Assembly (NCBI GenBank): GCA_038373865.1
Contig: JAXGGA010005538.1
Span: forward strand, 1 to 64,000
Source: Uloborus plumipes
Lineage: Eukaryota > Arthropoda > Arachnida > Araneae > Uloboridae
Length of the DNA: 64,000 bases
Reading direction: 5' to 3'
Below, in pieces: positions 10,640 to 23,040 of the stretch; position 1 is the first letter of the stretch, and the number at the start of each line of letters is the position of its first letter. Under the pieces are notes generated by a model, which had not been told where the DNA came from, did no database searches, and saw nothing but the letters and a program-made list of their open reading frames with translations. The translations under genes and the position numbers were made by a program.

Positions 10640-12222
10640 TAATACCCGCACGGCTTTGCCCGTGGTATAAAATTAAAAGTTCATTTGTAAAATAATTAAT
10701 ATAGCAGAAAAAATACTCTATTTTAGTTATAATTCAACTACAATTCCTTCAAAGTATGATATAAAAATTTGGTATGGGCCCTACACTACTTCCTTTTACG
10801 TGTAAATTTCTTAGTAGATGCCTTAAGTGCTAAAATAGTGCTTGGAGGGAGTAAGATAACAATTCAAACATTTATATCCCTAGTTTGCCACGAAACAATG
10901 CAAAAAAATGTTTTACAATGATTAATCTCCAAAATATCGCCGATTTTAACATCATTCAGTGAATTTTTCGCAAAATATCACCAATAGCGCCAAATTGAAC
11001 CCCCCCCCCAAAAAAAAAAAAAGTTTTTAAAAAACTCGCAAATTTGTCGCCAAATTGGCAAAATATCACCAATAGCGCCAAATTGAGTCCAAATAAAAAA
11101 AAAAATTCGCCAACTTGGCGATATGTCGCCAAATTGGCGAAAAATACTTCGCGACCAAAGGCTTGGCTATATATCGCCAAGTGGTCGCGCCAATTCATCT
11201 GCATTGAAATTAACACTGATTAATTCCAAAAAAGGGGTAAAGCATCCCCTTGTGACATTCAAATGAAACCCCAACTGGAGATGCACAAAAATAAGCCAAA
11301 AGAGAAAATAAGAACAATTTTGTTGCTCACAGAAACCAACAGAAATCTTACCAAAATTTGAAAGAAGAAGAAAGTTTCCTTTCCCAGCTTTAAAAACAAA
11401 ACAATACATTTTCCGAAATGAAACACTTTAAAAAGAACGTTGCAATGTCACAATTTATACGATATTTGGTTAATCTTTGTGCTTTGGGTACCCCTTTCTC
11501 GCTAAATGGGCGATAGACGCTCCTACTACTGTTTCTAAACGTTGCCAAAATCAATATTGCTGAAATGCGAAATCTATAAAAATGGAAAAAAAATCAGCCA
11601 AATCTTTTAATTAAGTCATTAGTATATTGGAAACAGGGTGGCCAGAAAAATACTACGCTCCTTATTTGGGCCGAAAAAATACTACCGTAGTATCAAAAAT
11701 ACTACTTCTGGCAACCCTGGAAAAAGAACGAAACAAAAATAAGTATGAACACGTAACCATAGTAACAGCATGAAAAGTTGATTTCCGTTGATAAAATAAT
11801 TCATTTCATTAACCATTTTAGAATCGTTTGGCTTGCTTTACTGAAGGTAAGCCTTGAATTCCGGGATTCTAAAAACAATTGTTACAGCTCTCCTGATGAT
11901 CGTAGAAACTTCGAAAAAACTTCATTTTGTGCAGAAAATTTCAAGCTTTCGAATGACATAAGACTTGAAAATGTGTATTATATATTTCTTCCCTATTTTA
12001 TCGAATTTCCGCTAAGAATTCGAATAGAAAAAGAACGAAATGGAATTTTCGAAAAATCGCTTCGAGGTGCAAAACTACATGCTACAAACTAATTTTGTAC
12101 CAAGTGGCATGAAAATCGGCCGAACGGTTTTGGCGCTACGCGCGTAACAGACAGACAGACAGAAGGAAAGACAGAAGGAAAGACAGAGAGACAAACTTTC
12201 AGCTTTATTATTAGTAGAGAAG
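10640..12222 (+). repeat. Dispersed repeat with CACGGCTTTGCCCGTGG head
   Basis: The stretch opens near 10643 with CCGCACGGCTTTGCCCGTGG, closely resembling the CCCGGCTTTGC-type head of a dispersed repeat class common in arthropods. It ends near 12222 after a GACAGACAGACAG/GAAGGAAAGACAG low-complexity tract and a TTATTATTAGTAGAGA tail. The text before that tract (GAAAATCGGCCGAACGGTTT) is also typical of this class. Related heads are at 43967 and 63424. I cannot assign it to a named family; a non-autonomous retroelement is plausible. Whether the whole 1.6 kb is one insertion is uncertain. Confidence 0.45.
10969..11190. repeat. Local direct repeats, CGCCAAATTGG-rich
   Basis: GCAAAATATCACCAATAGCG followed by CCAAATTGA occurs at about 10970 and again at about 11059. 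Several TCGCCAAATTGGCGA-like palindromic motifs lie between 11040 and 11180. A cytosine/adenine homopolymer run is embedded near 11001-11021. A related TATCGCCAAG motif is tandem at 35577-35637. Confidence 0.65.
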
Positions 12223-12567
12223 ATGTCGTCCGGATAGTTTATTCAGGTATTTATTACAAATAAGTTTTTAAAAAAGAAATAAAAAGAAAATCATAACAAA
12301 CTACGTCTGTGGAGTTTTCCCTTTATGAGTACCCTGTACGTTAATTTTCAAATTTATTTTTTGAGGAATGAGGTATTTCAACATTAACTTCTGTCAGAAA
12401 TCGATCCTTTTAAAACTTAAATGTCTAAATACAGTTTTTTTTTAAAAACTAAATATAAGAAATTCAGTTCAACATAGATTGTAGTTTTCACCTGCATTTA
12501 TGTATAAAAGCAGATGCAAACACATTCAGGTTTATATATTTAAATGACAATCTTCCTTCACAGCACA
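12223..12567. other. AT-rich sequence without recognised features
   Basis: No TIR, repeat unit or gene signal was recognised between the dispersed repeat and the inverted repeat that follows. Confidence 0.3.
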
Positions 12568-12830
12568 ATTGAAGGGCTTGGCGGATGAAGGGGCTATGTT
12601 ACATTTTAAAAAATGAACACTCTGGACAATGGTAATCAACGGATTGAGCTAAGCAAATAAAACTTGATACATCAAAAAGTAGATGTCATTAGACCAATAT
12701 CTTCCGCACACAAACGACAAAACCAGAAAACAAAACAGCTCCAATAACTGCAACAATAAAACTTTGAACTTTAATGACTCGCAATTTCTGTTTTGTCACA
12801 GAACCCCTTCTTCTCCCAAGCCCTTCAATT
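12568..12830. mobile_element. Small TIR element (MITE-like)
   Basis: Inverted repeats AATTGAAGGGCTTGG at about 12568 and CCAAGCCCTTCAATT at about 12830 extend inward with mismatches for about 27 bp (a GAAGGGG motif on both sides). The spacer is about 210 bp and non-coding. Long frames on both strands over it mirror each other and are not genes. The target duplication was not determined. Confidence 0.5.
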
Positions 12831-12973
12831 ATCAATGGTTTAGAAGTAAACCGTTTGTTCAAAATATCCCACACGATCCAAACTTTTACAATTTCTTTCA
12901 AGTGTATAGAAAGAGACAATCTTAAGAATTCTTATGGAAGTATCTGCTAATGAAGCGATAAATGTTAGCGTCT

Positions 12974-14901
12974 CCGGGGGCCCTACTCTCATTGTATCGT
13001 CAATATAGTCGATACCGAGAATACGGGTTTTTTGTGCCCCGTGACGTCACATCTCGTGAGACACGAATAATCGCTAATCTCAAAGCCACTTCTAATTTAA
13101 GGTATCTAGAATCGTGCCGAGAAGTTTACGACAGGGTAAGAAGACGTGAGTTGTGTTCCTCGGCAGTGAGAAGCTGTTTGTTTATTCCATTTTTTCTCAA
13201 CGCGGAGTGTGCCATAATGTTTATAAGTTCTGAAAATGTGGTTCAGTATGTTTGTACATTGAGAGTTAAGATTTTTTCTTTATTTTGGGTTTGAATTTGG
13301 GAGAGGCATCCATTTCTCGGCAGTAATTGGAACTCTGCAACTTTGCCGATTATTTATAACATATTATTTTACTGATTAATTGGCCAAAATTTTGCAAATT
13401 GAAATTACTTTAAGGTATGCCCAAAACTTGAATTTATATATCTACTTAACCAGGGTGTCGATCAAACCCGGGGGGAGGGGTACATTTCCTTTAATAAAAT
13501 GAGCTCTTTACTCAAATTCTATTTTCTATCAGGGGAGGGGGGGAGCATTTCGTTTTTATCGTATCGTATTTAAGTTTAATTTTTCCTCACAGAATAATTG
13601 AATCATCGTTTTTCAAGTCTTAAAATGATAGCAAAAGAAAAAAACATGAATTTGTTTCTTTCAATTCTCAATATAAAGTATTTTAAATGCATTTAAAAAA
13701 AAATGATCCGCAGACATATTATTTAGGATCTGCATTTTTCTCTTATGCATTGCCCCAAAAATAGGGACTTGTACTTAATATTTAGAGAGTGAATCTATAT
13801 CTGTTATTGCGAAAAGGCCAAAACATCGCGAAAAGCAAAATTGAGTCTATCAAAATCATTGCAAAAAGCGCAGCACATGCAGTAATTTTTACCTCTCTCA
13901 AACAACAAATGTTTTAAATACATGTTTTGAAAAAGTGATTCCTAGACTTTTTCAAAACACGACTTTGTAGGACATTGAGCACGAGCTTTATGTGCTGCCC
14001 CTCCCCCTTCTCTAAATAAAAACAAAAATGAATTTTGGATTTCAAGTTTTCGAAAGAGTAGTTTTTAATTTATTTTTTATCTTGTCATAGTGCGATATGA
14101 AATTTCTCCATTTTAGAAACTTTAGATGGACTTGAGCCCCCCCCCCCCCCAAGCGTTGGTGCCCTATGCCTTAATTTTGCCCTGCCCAGACATGTGATTT
14201 TTCTTTACGTAGCATTTGAAGGCTGAAAATACAACTATTATTGCGAAAACAAAAATGAGTAACGCAAAAAGGGGACTTTTACTTAAAGCCTGAATTTTAA
14301 ACTATTATTGCGATAAAGTCAAAATATCGTTAAAAACAAAGTCATGAAGTTAAATGATTTAATTTAACAAATATTTTTAAATATTAGTATTATTTTTTAA
14401 AAGTATTTATAAATTTTTTCATGTTTAGTCGAAGCATTTGATACATTGAGATGAATTCGTATAATGTATTTCGACACTTTACCTCGCTTTCGCTTGTATG
14501 CTCGTATGTGTTGAAAAGATGTACTAATTGCGATTTAAAATTCTAATATTTTTAAATTCCTGAAACACAGCATCTTAATCTGCCCGAATGCTTTTAACAT
14601 TTGGCTCTCGAATCTTTTTGCCATCTTTTTCGGAGGCTAAGCTGAACCAGAAAGTTAAAGCAAAATGCACGCGCGAATGTTGATGTAATAACGCGAGTGA
14701 GATATACTGTCATTTGATTGGTCAATCGTTTTTCCTTCTCGATACGCTGTAGAAGGAGAGAAAATTCTCGCTTGGGCACATTAGGGCTTTCAGAGTAGTA
14801 CGAAATTTGACAAGCGACTACTTTTTCGGCTATTCTTGCTTGTCGTGAGGGAGTAATAGACGTCACTGGAAGTTCCAGGAAGTTTCAGAGTAGGGCCCCG
14901 G
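12974..14901. mobile_element. Possible 1.9-kb TIR element
   Basis: CCGGGGGCCCTACTCT at 12974-12989 is matched by AGAGTAGGGCCCCGG at 14887-14901 with one base fewer. Both sides carry a GTGACGTC motif a short way in. The body is mostly AT-rich, with decayed repeats around ATTATTGCGA..AAAACA (13810-14345) and a C-run at about 14138-14151. No transposase was seen. The 15-16-bp match over nearly 2 kb could be two separate element ends, so confidence is low. Confidence 0.3.
13805..14345. repeat. Decayed direct repeats
   Basis: A unit with TTATTGCGA, a run of C/A-rich text and GGGACTTTTACTT-like sequence appears near 13755-13850, 14236-14285 and 14300-14345. Copies are diverged and irregularly spaced. 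No coding potential. Confidence 0.45.
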
Positions 14902-15314
14902 AAGAGGAAATCTCTTCCGATCCCCCGGAACTGAGGCCGGAAATACTGGGTAGCTGATAGTCATGGGCTTACTGAACCAACACATCTCATTTTTATCATT
15001 GGGATAGCAAGGCAGTTAAGATTATTGGTGACAAATAAGAATCGTCAATGGTTAACTGAACATTTTTCTTGCTTTGTAAAATAGTCAATGTGTTTTTATT
15101 TAGAAACTCATGTTTTATTTAGAAATTAAATGCACAAAAACTGCTAATAATCTTTGATTAAAAAAAATGGGTTTTCCATTTGAGTTGAATATAAAGCTCT
15201 ATTTTACTTATGATAGTACTTTTGTGTATACAAAATAACTGCTATTTAAAGTTTTTTCAAGTAAATAGAACTAAAAGTCGCATTTCAAACAGAATTGGGT
15301 AAAATCCTTCTTTA

Positions 15315-15443
15315 GGGTCCGGGTTTGGCGATTTTTTTCAGACTGTAACTTAAGGTTGCAATCATTTAGCTTAAAATCGCCAAACAATCCAATCATCAAA
15401 TGATAATTCTGTGGTTGCCAGATTTAATAATTTATCGCCGGAC
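15315..15443. mobile_element. Small TIR element, TTA-flanked candidate
   Basis: GGGTCCGGGTTTGGCGATTT at the left is matched imperfectly by ATCGCCGGACC at the right. TTA sits next to both ends (TTA before GGGTCC, TTA after GGACC), the target duplication of PIF/Harbinger elements. The body is about 130 bp. A second internal TCGCCAAAC inverted motif makes the fold complex. Assignment is tentative. Confidence 0.4.
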
Positions 15444-15449
15444 CTTAAA

Positions 15450-17332
15450 CTAGGATTCATCCCAGAATTGACACAAAATTACTTTCAACGAAAGTTTACT
15501 TTTATATACGAATCGGCTCTTTGAACCAGCTCTAAATCTGTTATTTTGATGGTTCCATACGACTCTTAGCGTTATGCCTACCATTTCTTGAAAAGTTTAT
15601 AAGTAAGTTCTGCTCACATGAGGTCTAAAATAATCGTTTAACTTCCATATCCCCACGCAAAATTAAACTCTAAGTTTACATGTCATATTCTTAATGTGCC
15701 AAGAGTTTGTAAAAACGCCGATTTTTTAATTGTCTTTAAGTTTCATTATTTCTCAATTCTTTCTGCACTACAACAAAATGAAAAGATATCCAACAAATAT
15801 TTGACATTTTTCCTAGTTAGGAATGTAACTATGGATCATTTTTATTTAACTTAAATTGCTCCAAACAATGTCTTAGAAACAATAGAAAAATTAAAACAAT
15901 GTCAAAGTTTCTAAGTGATGTTTACTTTAACACCATTGTAATAAGATCTTTAGCACCCTAGAGAGATGACATGTTTACACTTTCCAAGAGCTTGCTGTCC
16001 AGTAACTGCATTATTACTTTACAGTGTGTCAAAATATTTCCACCTAGAATAATTTATCCCCCTTCAAGAAGATTATAAAAGTGTCACGTAAATTCCGCCT
16101 TAAGCTTTAAAACTAGCAAATGTCTTTTAAAATTGTTGATATGCATTTAAAATGAGTTAGTTGCAGAATCCTAATAAACATTCTAAACTTTGATTTGAAA
16201 CAAAGATTTATTTAATACTGCTCATTAGTATGTACAAGAAACTAATTGAATATAAAATTTTCAAACACATTTATAATTGACAGTAGTATAAAATATGTAT
16301 AGTTAGAAATTATGGGTGAATTATTAAATTAAATATACACCTAAATTTTCATTTGAAACAAAGCTTAGAAATTGATTTTTCTCATGCTCGTATATAAAAT
16401 AAAGCAATGAAATGGAAGTTAGTTGGAACTTACAGATAAAAAAAATAGAATGTTTATATTTTAATTTTGTTCTTTTAATAAGAAAAAATAATGTATTTTT
16501 CTTTTTTTTTTTCTTAAAAAAAAATAAAGAAAGAAAATTATAGCACAATTGGCTAATTTTTGGCAACGTTGTCATTAGAACAAAAGATGTTTCAAATTTT
16601 TCTACGCATATTTTATATGAGAATAATAATATATAATTAATATGAGTTAATTATTTAATTAGCACGTGCTTTTTTTATTTTTCTTTTCTTTTTTATGTAT
16701 CAGCGTTGTTATTATTTGATTCTAAGCAATCAGCATGATTGCTTATTGATTTTACTTCTCCCAAAGATTGACGTCTCTATTAATGCCGGCATCCAGCTTA
16801 GCAATGGTAGTTAATAATCACGTGACTTTTTCAATTTGTCTTAAAAACTGACATAAAAGTAAAAACACAATCTTGTTTTTTAAGCTGAGATTCGTCGAAA
16901 GTTCAACTCTATTTTTAACATCAAAAATTTAAAATTCTGTCAAGAATTTCAAGGGTTTCTAAAGTATTTTCCAAATTTCTGCACAGAAAATTACCTGTTG
17001 CTTCTTTTTATAAGTATGAAGCTTTGAATTCAGTCGGCAATGTGCCATTATGAAATTAAGTTTTTTTTTTTTTTTTAAGTCATGAATTTAATACAAAAGC
17101 ACCATCTTAATCTTATTCAATTTATAAGGCAAATAAGCTTATGTCACATCAATGTAATTAACTGCTACCAGAAATATACAAAGGCTTTTGTCTATCCATG
17201 AACTTGTAGAAGTACTTAATCGGATTTACACAACAGAGGTTCAACTGTAACCTTTCCTCCTCCGTAGTTTGTAAACTCTTATTTTTTTTTGTACTAACCT
17301 TTATATGGGTATAAAACCGTTGACTAGTTAGC
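15450..17332. other. AT-rich sequence without recognised features
   Basis: Very AT-rich, with long T runs near 16500-16515 and 17060-17080. Only short spurious frames occur. Confidence 0.35.
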
Positions 17333-17336
17333 TTAA

Positions 17337-17844
17337 CCCATTAGTGCCTTTCATCCCTTTTTAGATACGGTCCAAAAAGGGTCTGAATTTCCCAAAAATT
17401 AACATTTCAACCAAATAATAGCTTTCAATTAGTACCTTGGTATTGTTTCAATTATTAACAGATTGCAGCACATAACCATTGTAAAGTGTGTTCCGTAGCA
17501 GTTTTAATATATCTTCATCAAAAAGTACATCGTTCACAATCTCAAGAAAAAAAGCTAAGTTTTCAAAGTTATTCCCATCTTCCCAGTTTATGTAAATTGC
17601 TGATTTTATTTCTTCTTATAAAATGTCTTTTTAAATATTGTATCGTAGGCAGAAAAAATATTTAGTAAAAGAAGTGTGTACCCTCTAGGGTCTATCGTAA
17701 TTTTTAAGGGACGATGTTTCTTTCCTTAATAAAAAAATTATTTCTTACATCATATTTTTTTTTATTATTTTTCCTGCCCATTAAACACTGTTTGCAACCA
17801 GTATACAAAATATCTTTGGGAAAAAAATGTCAGGCATTAATGGG
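17337..17844. mobile_element. piggyBac-type MITE, long copy
   Basis: TTAA tetranucleotides (17333-17336 and 17845-17848) flank inverted ends CCCATTAGTGCCT and GGCATTAATGGG. A TTAA target site with CCC...GGG ends is the hallmark of piggyBac elements. The 508-bp body codes for nothing. A second copy in opposite orientation lies at 49183-49406; aligned in the same direction, the two share most of the body (for example TAACCATTGTAAAGTGTGTT). This copy has about 280 extra bases between GTGTTCCGTAGC and ACCAGTATACAAAATAT. Confidence 0.82.
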
Positions 17845-17848
17845 TTAA

Positions 17849-20800
17849 AATGCATTAGTTAATAGCGAGTAAATTATACAATTACACACACTTCATAATT
17901 AGTACCCCGTTTATATGATTTTTAGAATGAATAAACGGTTGGTTGAAAGGTAAAAGGTACCAACAACTGCAGTGTGTCCAAAAAAACTGGCTCCCGTGTT
18001 ACGAATTCGAATATTATTCTGTTATGGTGCTATCTCACTCTGAAATAATAAGTCAACATGATCCCTTTTTTGATGTTCACCATGTGAGGCACAAACCTTT
18101 TCTTGCTTTTCAGGTGAGGAAAAGGGGATGAGTCAAATTTCAGAAGGTAATTAAAAAGATTCGTTGTATTAATTGCAGAAGCTGCTGTTTTTTCGGGATT
18201 GAAAATCTTTAGGTTCTAAATCCCGCTAAAAATCTCGCGGTATTTCAGATAAATCAACATTACATGTTTGATTTAAATACATTTTTAATTTTCAAATTTA
18301 AATGTAAAATTAGAAAAAAAAAAGATAAAACCTAGTAACGACGTAAAGCTAATACTTCACTTTTTGCCGATGTATAAAGTAAAGAAACCTCCAAGCCGTG
18401 TCGTACTTCTGCCGAAATAGTACCGAATGAATCATAAAGAGATCATGTTTTAAGACTAAAGTTTATAATCACTTTTTTTTAGTAATTTAGTTTTATTTTA
18501 TATTTTTATTTATTTATTTATTTTGCAAAATTATAAACATTGCTTTTTATCAATACATTTGAAGTGGTAACAAGGAACGAAAAGTTATTTCTGAAATTAT
18601 CGTTAAAAATAGAAAAAAAGTCACTTAGCAGAACCTAAAGAACACTAATATCGTAGGGCGAGTTAATAAACATTTACGATAAATAATAAGTGTACTTCTT
18701 CACAACAATTGAAACATATATACCTTGAGTCAAATATATCTTCGAGTTTAAGAAAGTTTTGCAATCTCTAAAGTAAATGACCTAGGCTTTTGATTAAATC
18801 TTTAAAAGTGGAATTGGTATATATTTCAGCATGGCTCTTAAAATGAGTTCTCTAGAAATGCATACTTTCCAGAGACTATGATCCATTAAGAATGAGTAGC
18901 TTATTAATTTTTCTTTTTCACTAAATTTTAAGATATTCGTAAGCGTATCCGATACTTATCAGAATTTCGTCTTCAGTGAAATAATTATATTGGCTCTCTT
19001 CAGTTCTGATTAGCTGCAACCCACTAATTGCTCACTCAATTATTTCTGCGCAGTTTAATTAAATATTAATAGATTGAATGCCGTTGAAGTTTGTTTTAAT
19101 ATAATACGTTATTACAAAATAAACATTAATGTTGGTATATTCACCAAATTTTTCAATTTATTTTTTTTCACTCATAGCATCTTTTAAAGTGGTATACATT
19201 TTGAATAATTATAATACGACACTTGAAAACAAAACACTCGTCCGCATTGAAACTGGTTGGTGTATTTTATTATTTTTTTTATTTTGAGTTCATTTTGTGT
19301 GAAAAACATTTTACAAATTTCTAACTATGTAGTTATGTTGCTTTTAAAATAAAAAGCAAAATGTTTTGAGAACATTGATGTTTCAAGGATAGCTTATGGT
19401 TTCGATGCGCGATGAAAATTTGTAGTAACGGAATAAAAAGTTTTAATTCTTCATGTTAGCATTCTCAAAAGAATGGTCATAAAAAACTAATATGTTATAA
19501 AACATAGATTTTTTATATTGTATAAGATTTTTTTCTATGTACTATTATTAAAAAAGAGCCTTTCAAGCATAACATTAAAACAATACTTAACCTGCATAGG
19601 AGATAACAAATGTCATTTGAATTGATTCAAGTACTATTAAAACTGAACTTTTGTGAGGTTTTTTAAGATTTGAAAAAAGAAAAAAAAGTAATTGATTTAA
19701 AAACTTTTCTGACACTACGTTTGCGCCCATAGTCGTAGTTGACTCATGAGCTATTCAGTATTTGCTAGCATGCTAAAGGCATTTATTTATTTATTTTTAG
19801 AATTAAGATAATATGAATATATTTATTATAGTTTTAAATTATCAATTTTAATTCTCTTTAACTCACACATTGTGATCAAATTTTTAAACCTATCACAATA
19901 TCGTTACATTTATTTTTATTTTAAAACAACACCACACTTGCTCTTACTTAGAATATGAACATCGCGGAATAAAACTTAACGACTTTGATAAATATTTTAG
20001 ACTAATGTTTAAAATACGTATCAGTACCTTAGAGTTAATTGGGCACATTATTTTCCCAAAGAGGGAGCTGAAGTTGGCATGCATATGGTATAAATCATTT
20101 AAAGTATCAGGAGTTATGAAATTTTCTAGTTGAGTGAGTGGAGGAACAATAATTTAGCTTTAACTTAAATGTGCGGCTTATTCATTAAAAAGTTGCAGAG
20201 AAGATTTGAAAAATTATGTTATTAGATTATCTTATGTATCGAAAAATAGTTCTTTATGATTTTACTATTTTCATTTTTTTTTTTTTTTTTTGGAGGAGTA
20301 CTTTGTATTCCACAGAGAAAAAAACAGTGCAGAAAATTGAGGATTTTTAACCAAACAATTACGTATAGCATGCAAAATCAAAGTTTTAATTTTACGCAGA
20401 GATTTTTATGTAACTAAAATTTGCACAGGTTTTTTAATGAATAGTTTTTGAAAATGCTTCACATTTTTTGGGCAAAGTTTTTACCTCTTTTTCTGAAACA
20501 TTTCTTGGCAGGAAAAGCGGGGAAATATTTTCTCCCTTCCTTTTTGTAACTACCCGGATTCATTCCTAAGGTTTGAAAGCAACGTTCACGTTTTTATTGA
20601 AAAACAAAATCATCAAAAAAGCAGAGTACAAAATATCTAAATAATCAAGTTTGAAATGTTTTGAAGAAGTGCCACTAAAATGGTTTCTATGTTTTCGTTT
20701 TTATTACTCAAAACTCAAAAACAACTGGCATTTCAAACATTAAAGCCTTGGAACAATTTTCCGAGGATATATAAATCTGTCCAAAATAAAAACGGCATTT

Positions 20801-21162
20801 GATGTTGTGAAATGCAAAAAGCAAACTAAAATCCAATTGAAAAATGTTTTCTCTGATTCACATAAAAACAGAAATAGGTGTTCTGTTTCTTTAGAATAGA
20901 AGAGTATTTATAATGAAAAGATCTACAGTAAAATTGTTTCAATTTTGAATTGAAAACAAAATCCAATAAATATATTTCTCTAGATTATAATCATCAAATA
21001 TAAACGAAATATTTATCAGTATCACTCAATCTTTTAATAAATTGATTTGGTTACTTTTCTGAGTAAACTGTGTTAAAATCTAATGACTAGTTTGATAACT
21101 TGTTTAAAGGAGAACTTATCGTACCAACTGGCACTGATTACATTGAACAGAATTTTTAAGTA
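17849..21162. other. AT-rich sequence; short dispersed repeat end near 18219
   Basis: No gene was recognised. AATCCCGCTAAAAATC at 18219-18234 recurs inverted at 25305-25320, with further similarity outside, suggesting ends of one dispersed family. A 62-codon frame at 17943-18131 has no recognisable domain. TTTATTTATT runs occur at about 18500-18525 and 19785. Confidence 0.4.
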
Positions 21163-22476
21163 CCGTAAAATGGGGTGTATAGGAACAGCGGGGTCAATCG
21201 GAACAAAACTTCCGGAACGTACAAAGAAATTCTTCATAAATAAACTATTGGGTATTTTTTGCCATGAAATTTTTTTTAGAAAGGTAAGATTATAGGAAGT
21301 AGGAAAAAATCAATGTTGTCAATCTGCCAACGCTACTGGATTCTAAGGAGGGCTGCACGTGGAATGCTAGAAAACATCACATTTTCATAGACTGGAAACT
21401 TCATATGCAAGAACAAACCTTCTTATATTTGAAAGCTAAGAGTGGTATGTTTCAACTATACGTGTATCTGAACAACAGAATACCACATTAGAATTTACAT
21501 TTTTTATAAATTATGTCATAAAAATGAAGAATTCTGAAAAATGCCATTGGAAAAAAATTTGCGGGGTGAATCGGAACACTTAGTTCTGTTGTTCCAATTC
21601 AAACTTATTTGAAGGAAACTGTTTGAAAAATCAAGATTCTAACCCTAGTTAAAAATCAAGATTCTAACCCCAATTCTTCTAATCAAGACAAGGACAAGGA
21701 TTTATTACTATTTATCCCTTCTCATAAGCAACCAGATCTTAGAATGATAAAAAGTTGCAGATTTCAAACGATTTTTTCTCCAGGAGACTTCTTTTTACTT
21801 AAAGTACGAGGGGGAAAGTCACATAGACTTTATGTAGTAAAAATCCAGCACACAGACAGTGATGAATAAGCGAAAAAATCTTTCAGGACAATCCCTGAAA
21901 CCCAGAGATTTCAAGAAACAAAAGAAAAGGCAGAGTTCATCACAGGAGATGTTATGAAAAAACTTAAGCCAAGTCACAATTGCTAGTTTTAAGGACAAGT
22001 ACATATTTGTGGACGACATGAGTGACTTCAATTCATGTTAAAGCTTTGTATTTCAATTCAAAAACATTTCTTAAAATTACTTTTCATTTTTCATAAGTTC
22101 AAAATTATTTTGAATTTTACAAATTATAAACGTTTACTGGTATTGAAATTATACATTTATTTGACGGTAATTATCTGTTCTTATTCTCCCCCATCAGTAT
22201 TCCTCATGTTTGTGAGACCTATTACAGGTTAAATTGAAAAAACTAAAAATTTTAACAGGTGTTTCGATTGACCCCTATCAGCGGGGTGATTCGGAACACC
22301 CATAATTTCCTATATATTTTAATAATAACTGTTCAAAATGTTTTGTCTTTGCTTGGAATATCAAAAGTAAAGCAAGACCGAAGTTTTTACCCAAAAAATC
22401 AAATTAAAAAAAAATCTTTTAACTGCTTTTTTTACAATCAAAGCTGAAAAGTGTTCCGATTCACCCCATTTTACGG
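21163..22476 (+). mobile_element. pogo/Tigger-like transposon relic, TA-flanked
   Basis: The ends are inverted repeats CCGTAAAATGGGGTG followed by a short gap and TCGGAAC. TA dinucleotides sit at 21161-21162 and 22477-22478. The motif GCGGGGTSAATCGGAAC recurs internally at about 21188, 21562 and 22280, in the manner of subterminal binding repeats. The 1.3-kb body retains a recognisable C-terminal transposase segment on the plus strand (separate entry) but not the DDE core or the CENP-B-like DNA-binding region. It is an internally deleted, decayed copy. Confidence 0.7.
21641..22040 (+). pseudogene. C-terminal fragment of pogo/Tigger-like transposase
   Basis: An open stretch from about 21641 gives an acidic, Asn/Lys-rich linker (NQDKDKDLLLFIPS), then PGDFFLLKVRGGKSHRLYVV around 21780-21841, ending at a TAA at 21867. 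The GDFFLLKV...YVVKIQ...DSDE pattern resembles the C-terminal domain found in many arthropod Tigger/pogo-type transposases (GDFVLVKF...YVG.I...). Further decayed similarity continues beyond the stop, with a shift of frame, to a YIFVDDMSDFN segment near 22020. A 25-bp direct repeat (AAAATCAAGATTCTAACCC) lies just upstream. The catalytic domain is absent. The family call is from motif memory and is moderately sure. Confidence 0.55.
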
Positions 22477-22479
22477 TAT

Positions 22480-23040
22480 TTGAAATACTTCTAGAAGTTT
22501 TAAGGAACTCATATCTAAAGGAATTGGCTTCTAAGATTGGGACTGTTGCTGAAATATCCAATGGATCATTTAATTTTAATTTGTAAGGGAAAGGACAGTT
22601 CTATCTTCTAGAACATTTAATAACACATTTGAACTAAATTACACCACGTAGAAAACTGTAGTTTTATGAAAACAATTTAAATATACTTTTTTAATTAATT
22701 TAATCGTTTTTAACACTAATAGTAATTTTAATACCTTACTGCCTTACATTCAAATCCTAGTAAAAACAGAGAACGGATTTATCAAACGAATAAAATTAAC
22801 AGTTTTGTTGGTTGTTTGACGACTTTTTTGCCTATTTTAAAATAGTAAATATTAATTGATAAGAAAAAAATATGCCGTGGAAGGTTATGAATATAGACCT
22901 TAACGTTTGTATAAAAAACACTAAAATTTTAAGTTAAGGGTAAATATTTTAAATTTGCTGGGTTGAAACTTGCTTTGATAGGCGTAATAAAGCTTTAAGT
23001 AACCATAAATTTTTACCATTTTCTCTTAGTGAAAGATCGG
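22480..23040. other. AT-rich sequence without recognised features
   Basis: No coding frame, TIR or tandem unit was recognised between the pogo-like relic and the minisatellite block. Confidence 0.3.

Noticed and set aside
11891..11910. Hammerhead-ribozyme-like core (CTGATGA..GAAAC)
   Set aside because: The two core boxes are present with a very short middle, but I could not pair stems I and III from the flanking sequence or find a cleavage triplet.
12683..12925. 80- and 76-codon frames on opposite strands over the same region
   Set aside because: They mirror each other across a MITE-like inverted repeat, have no domain, and are explained by composition.
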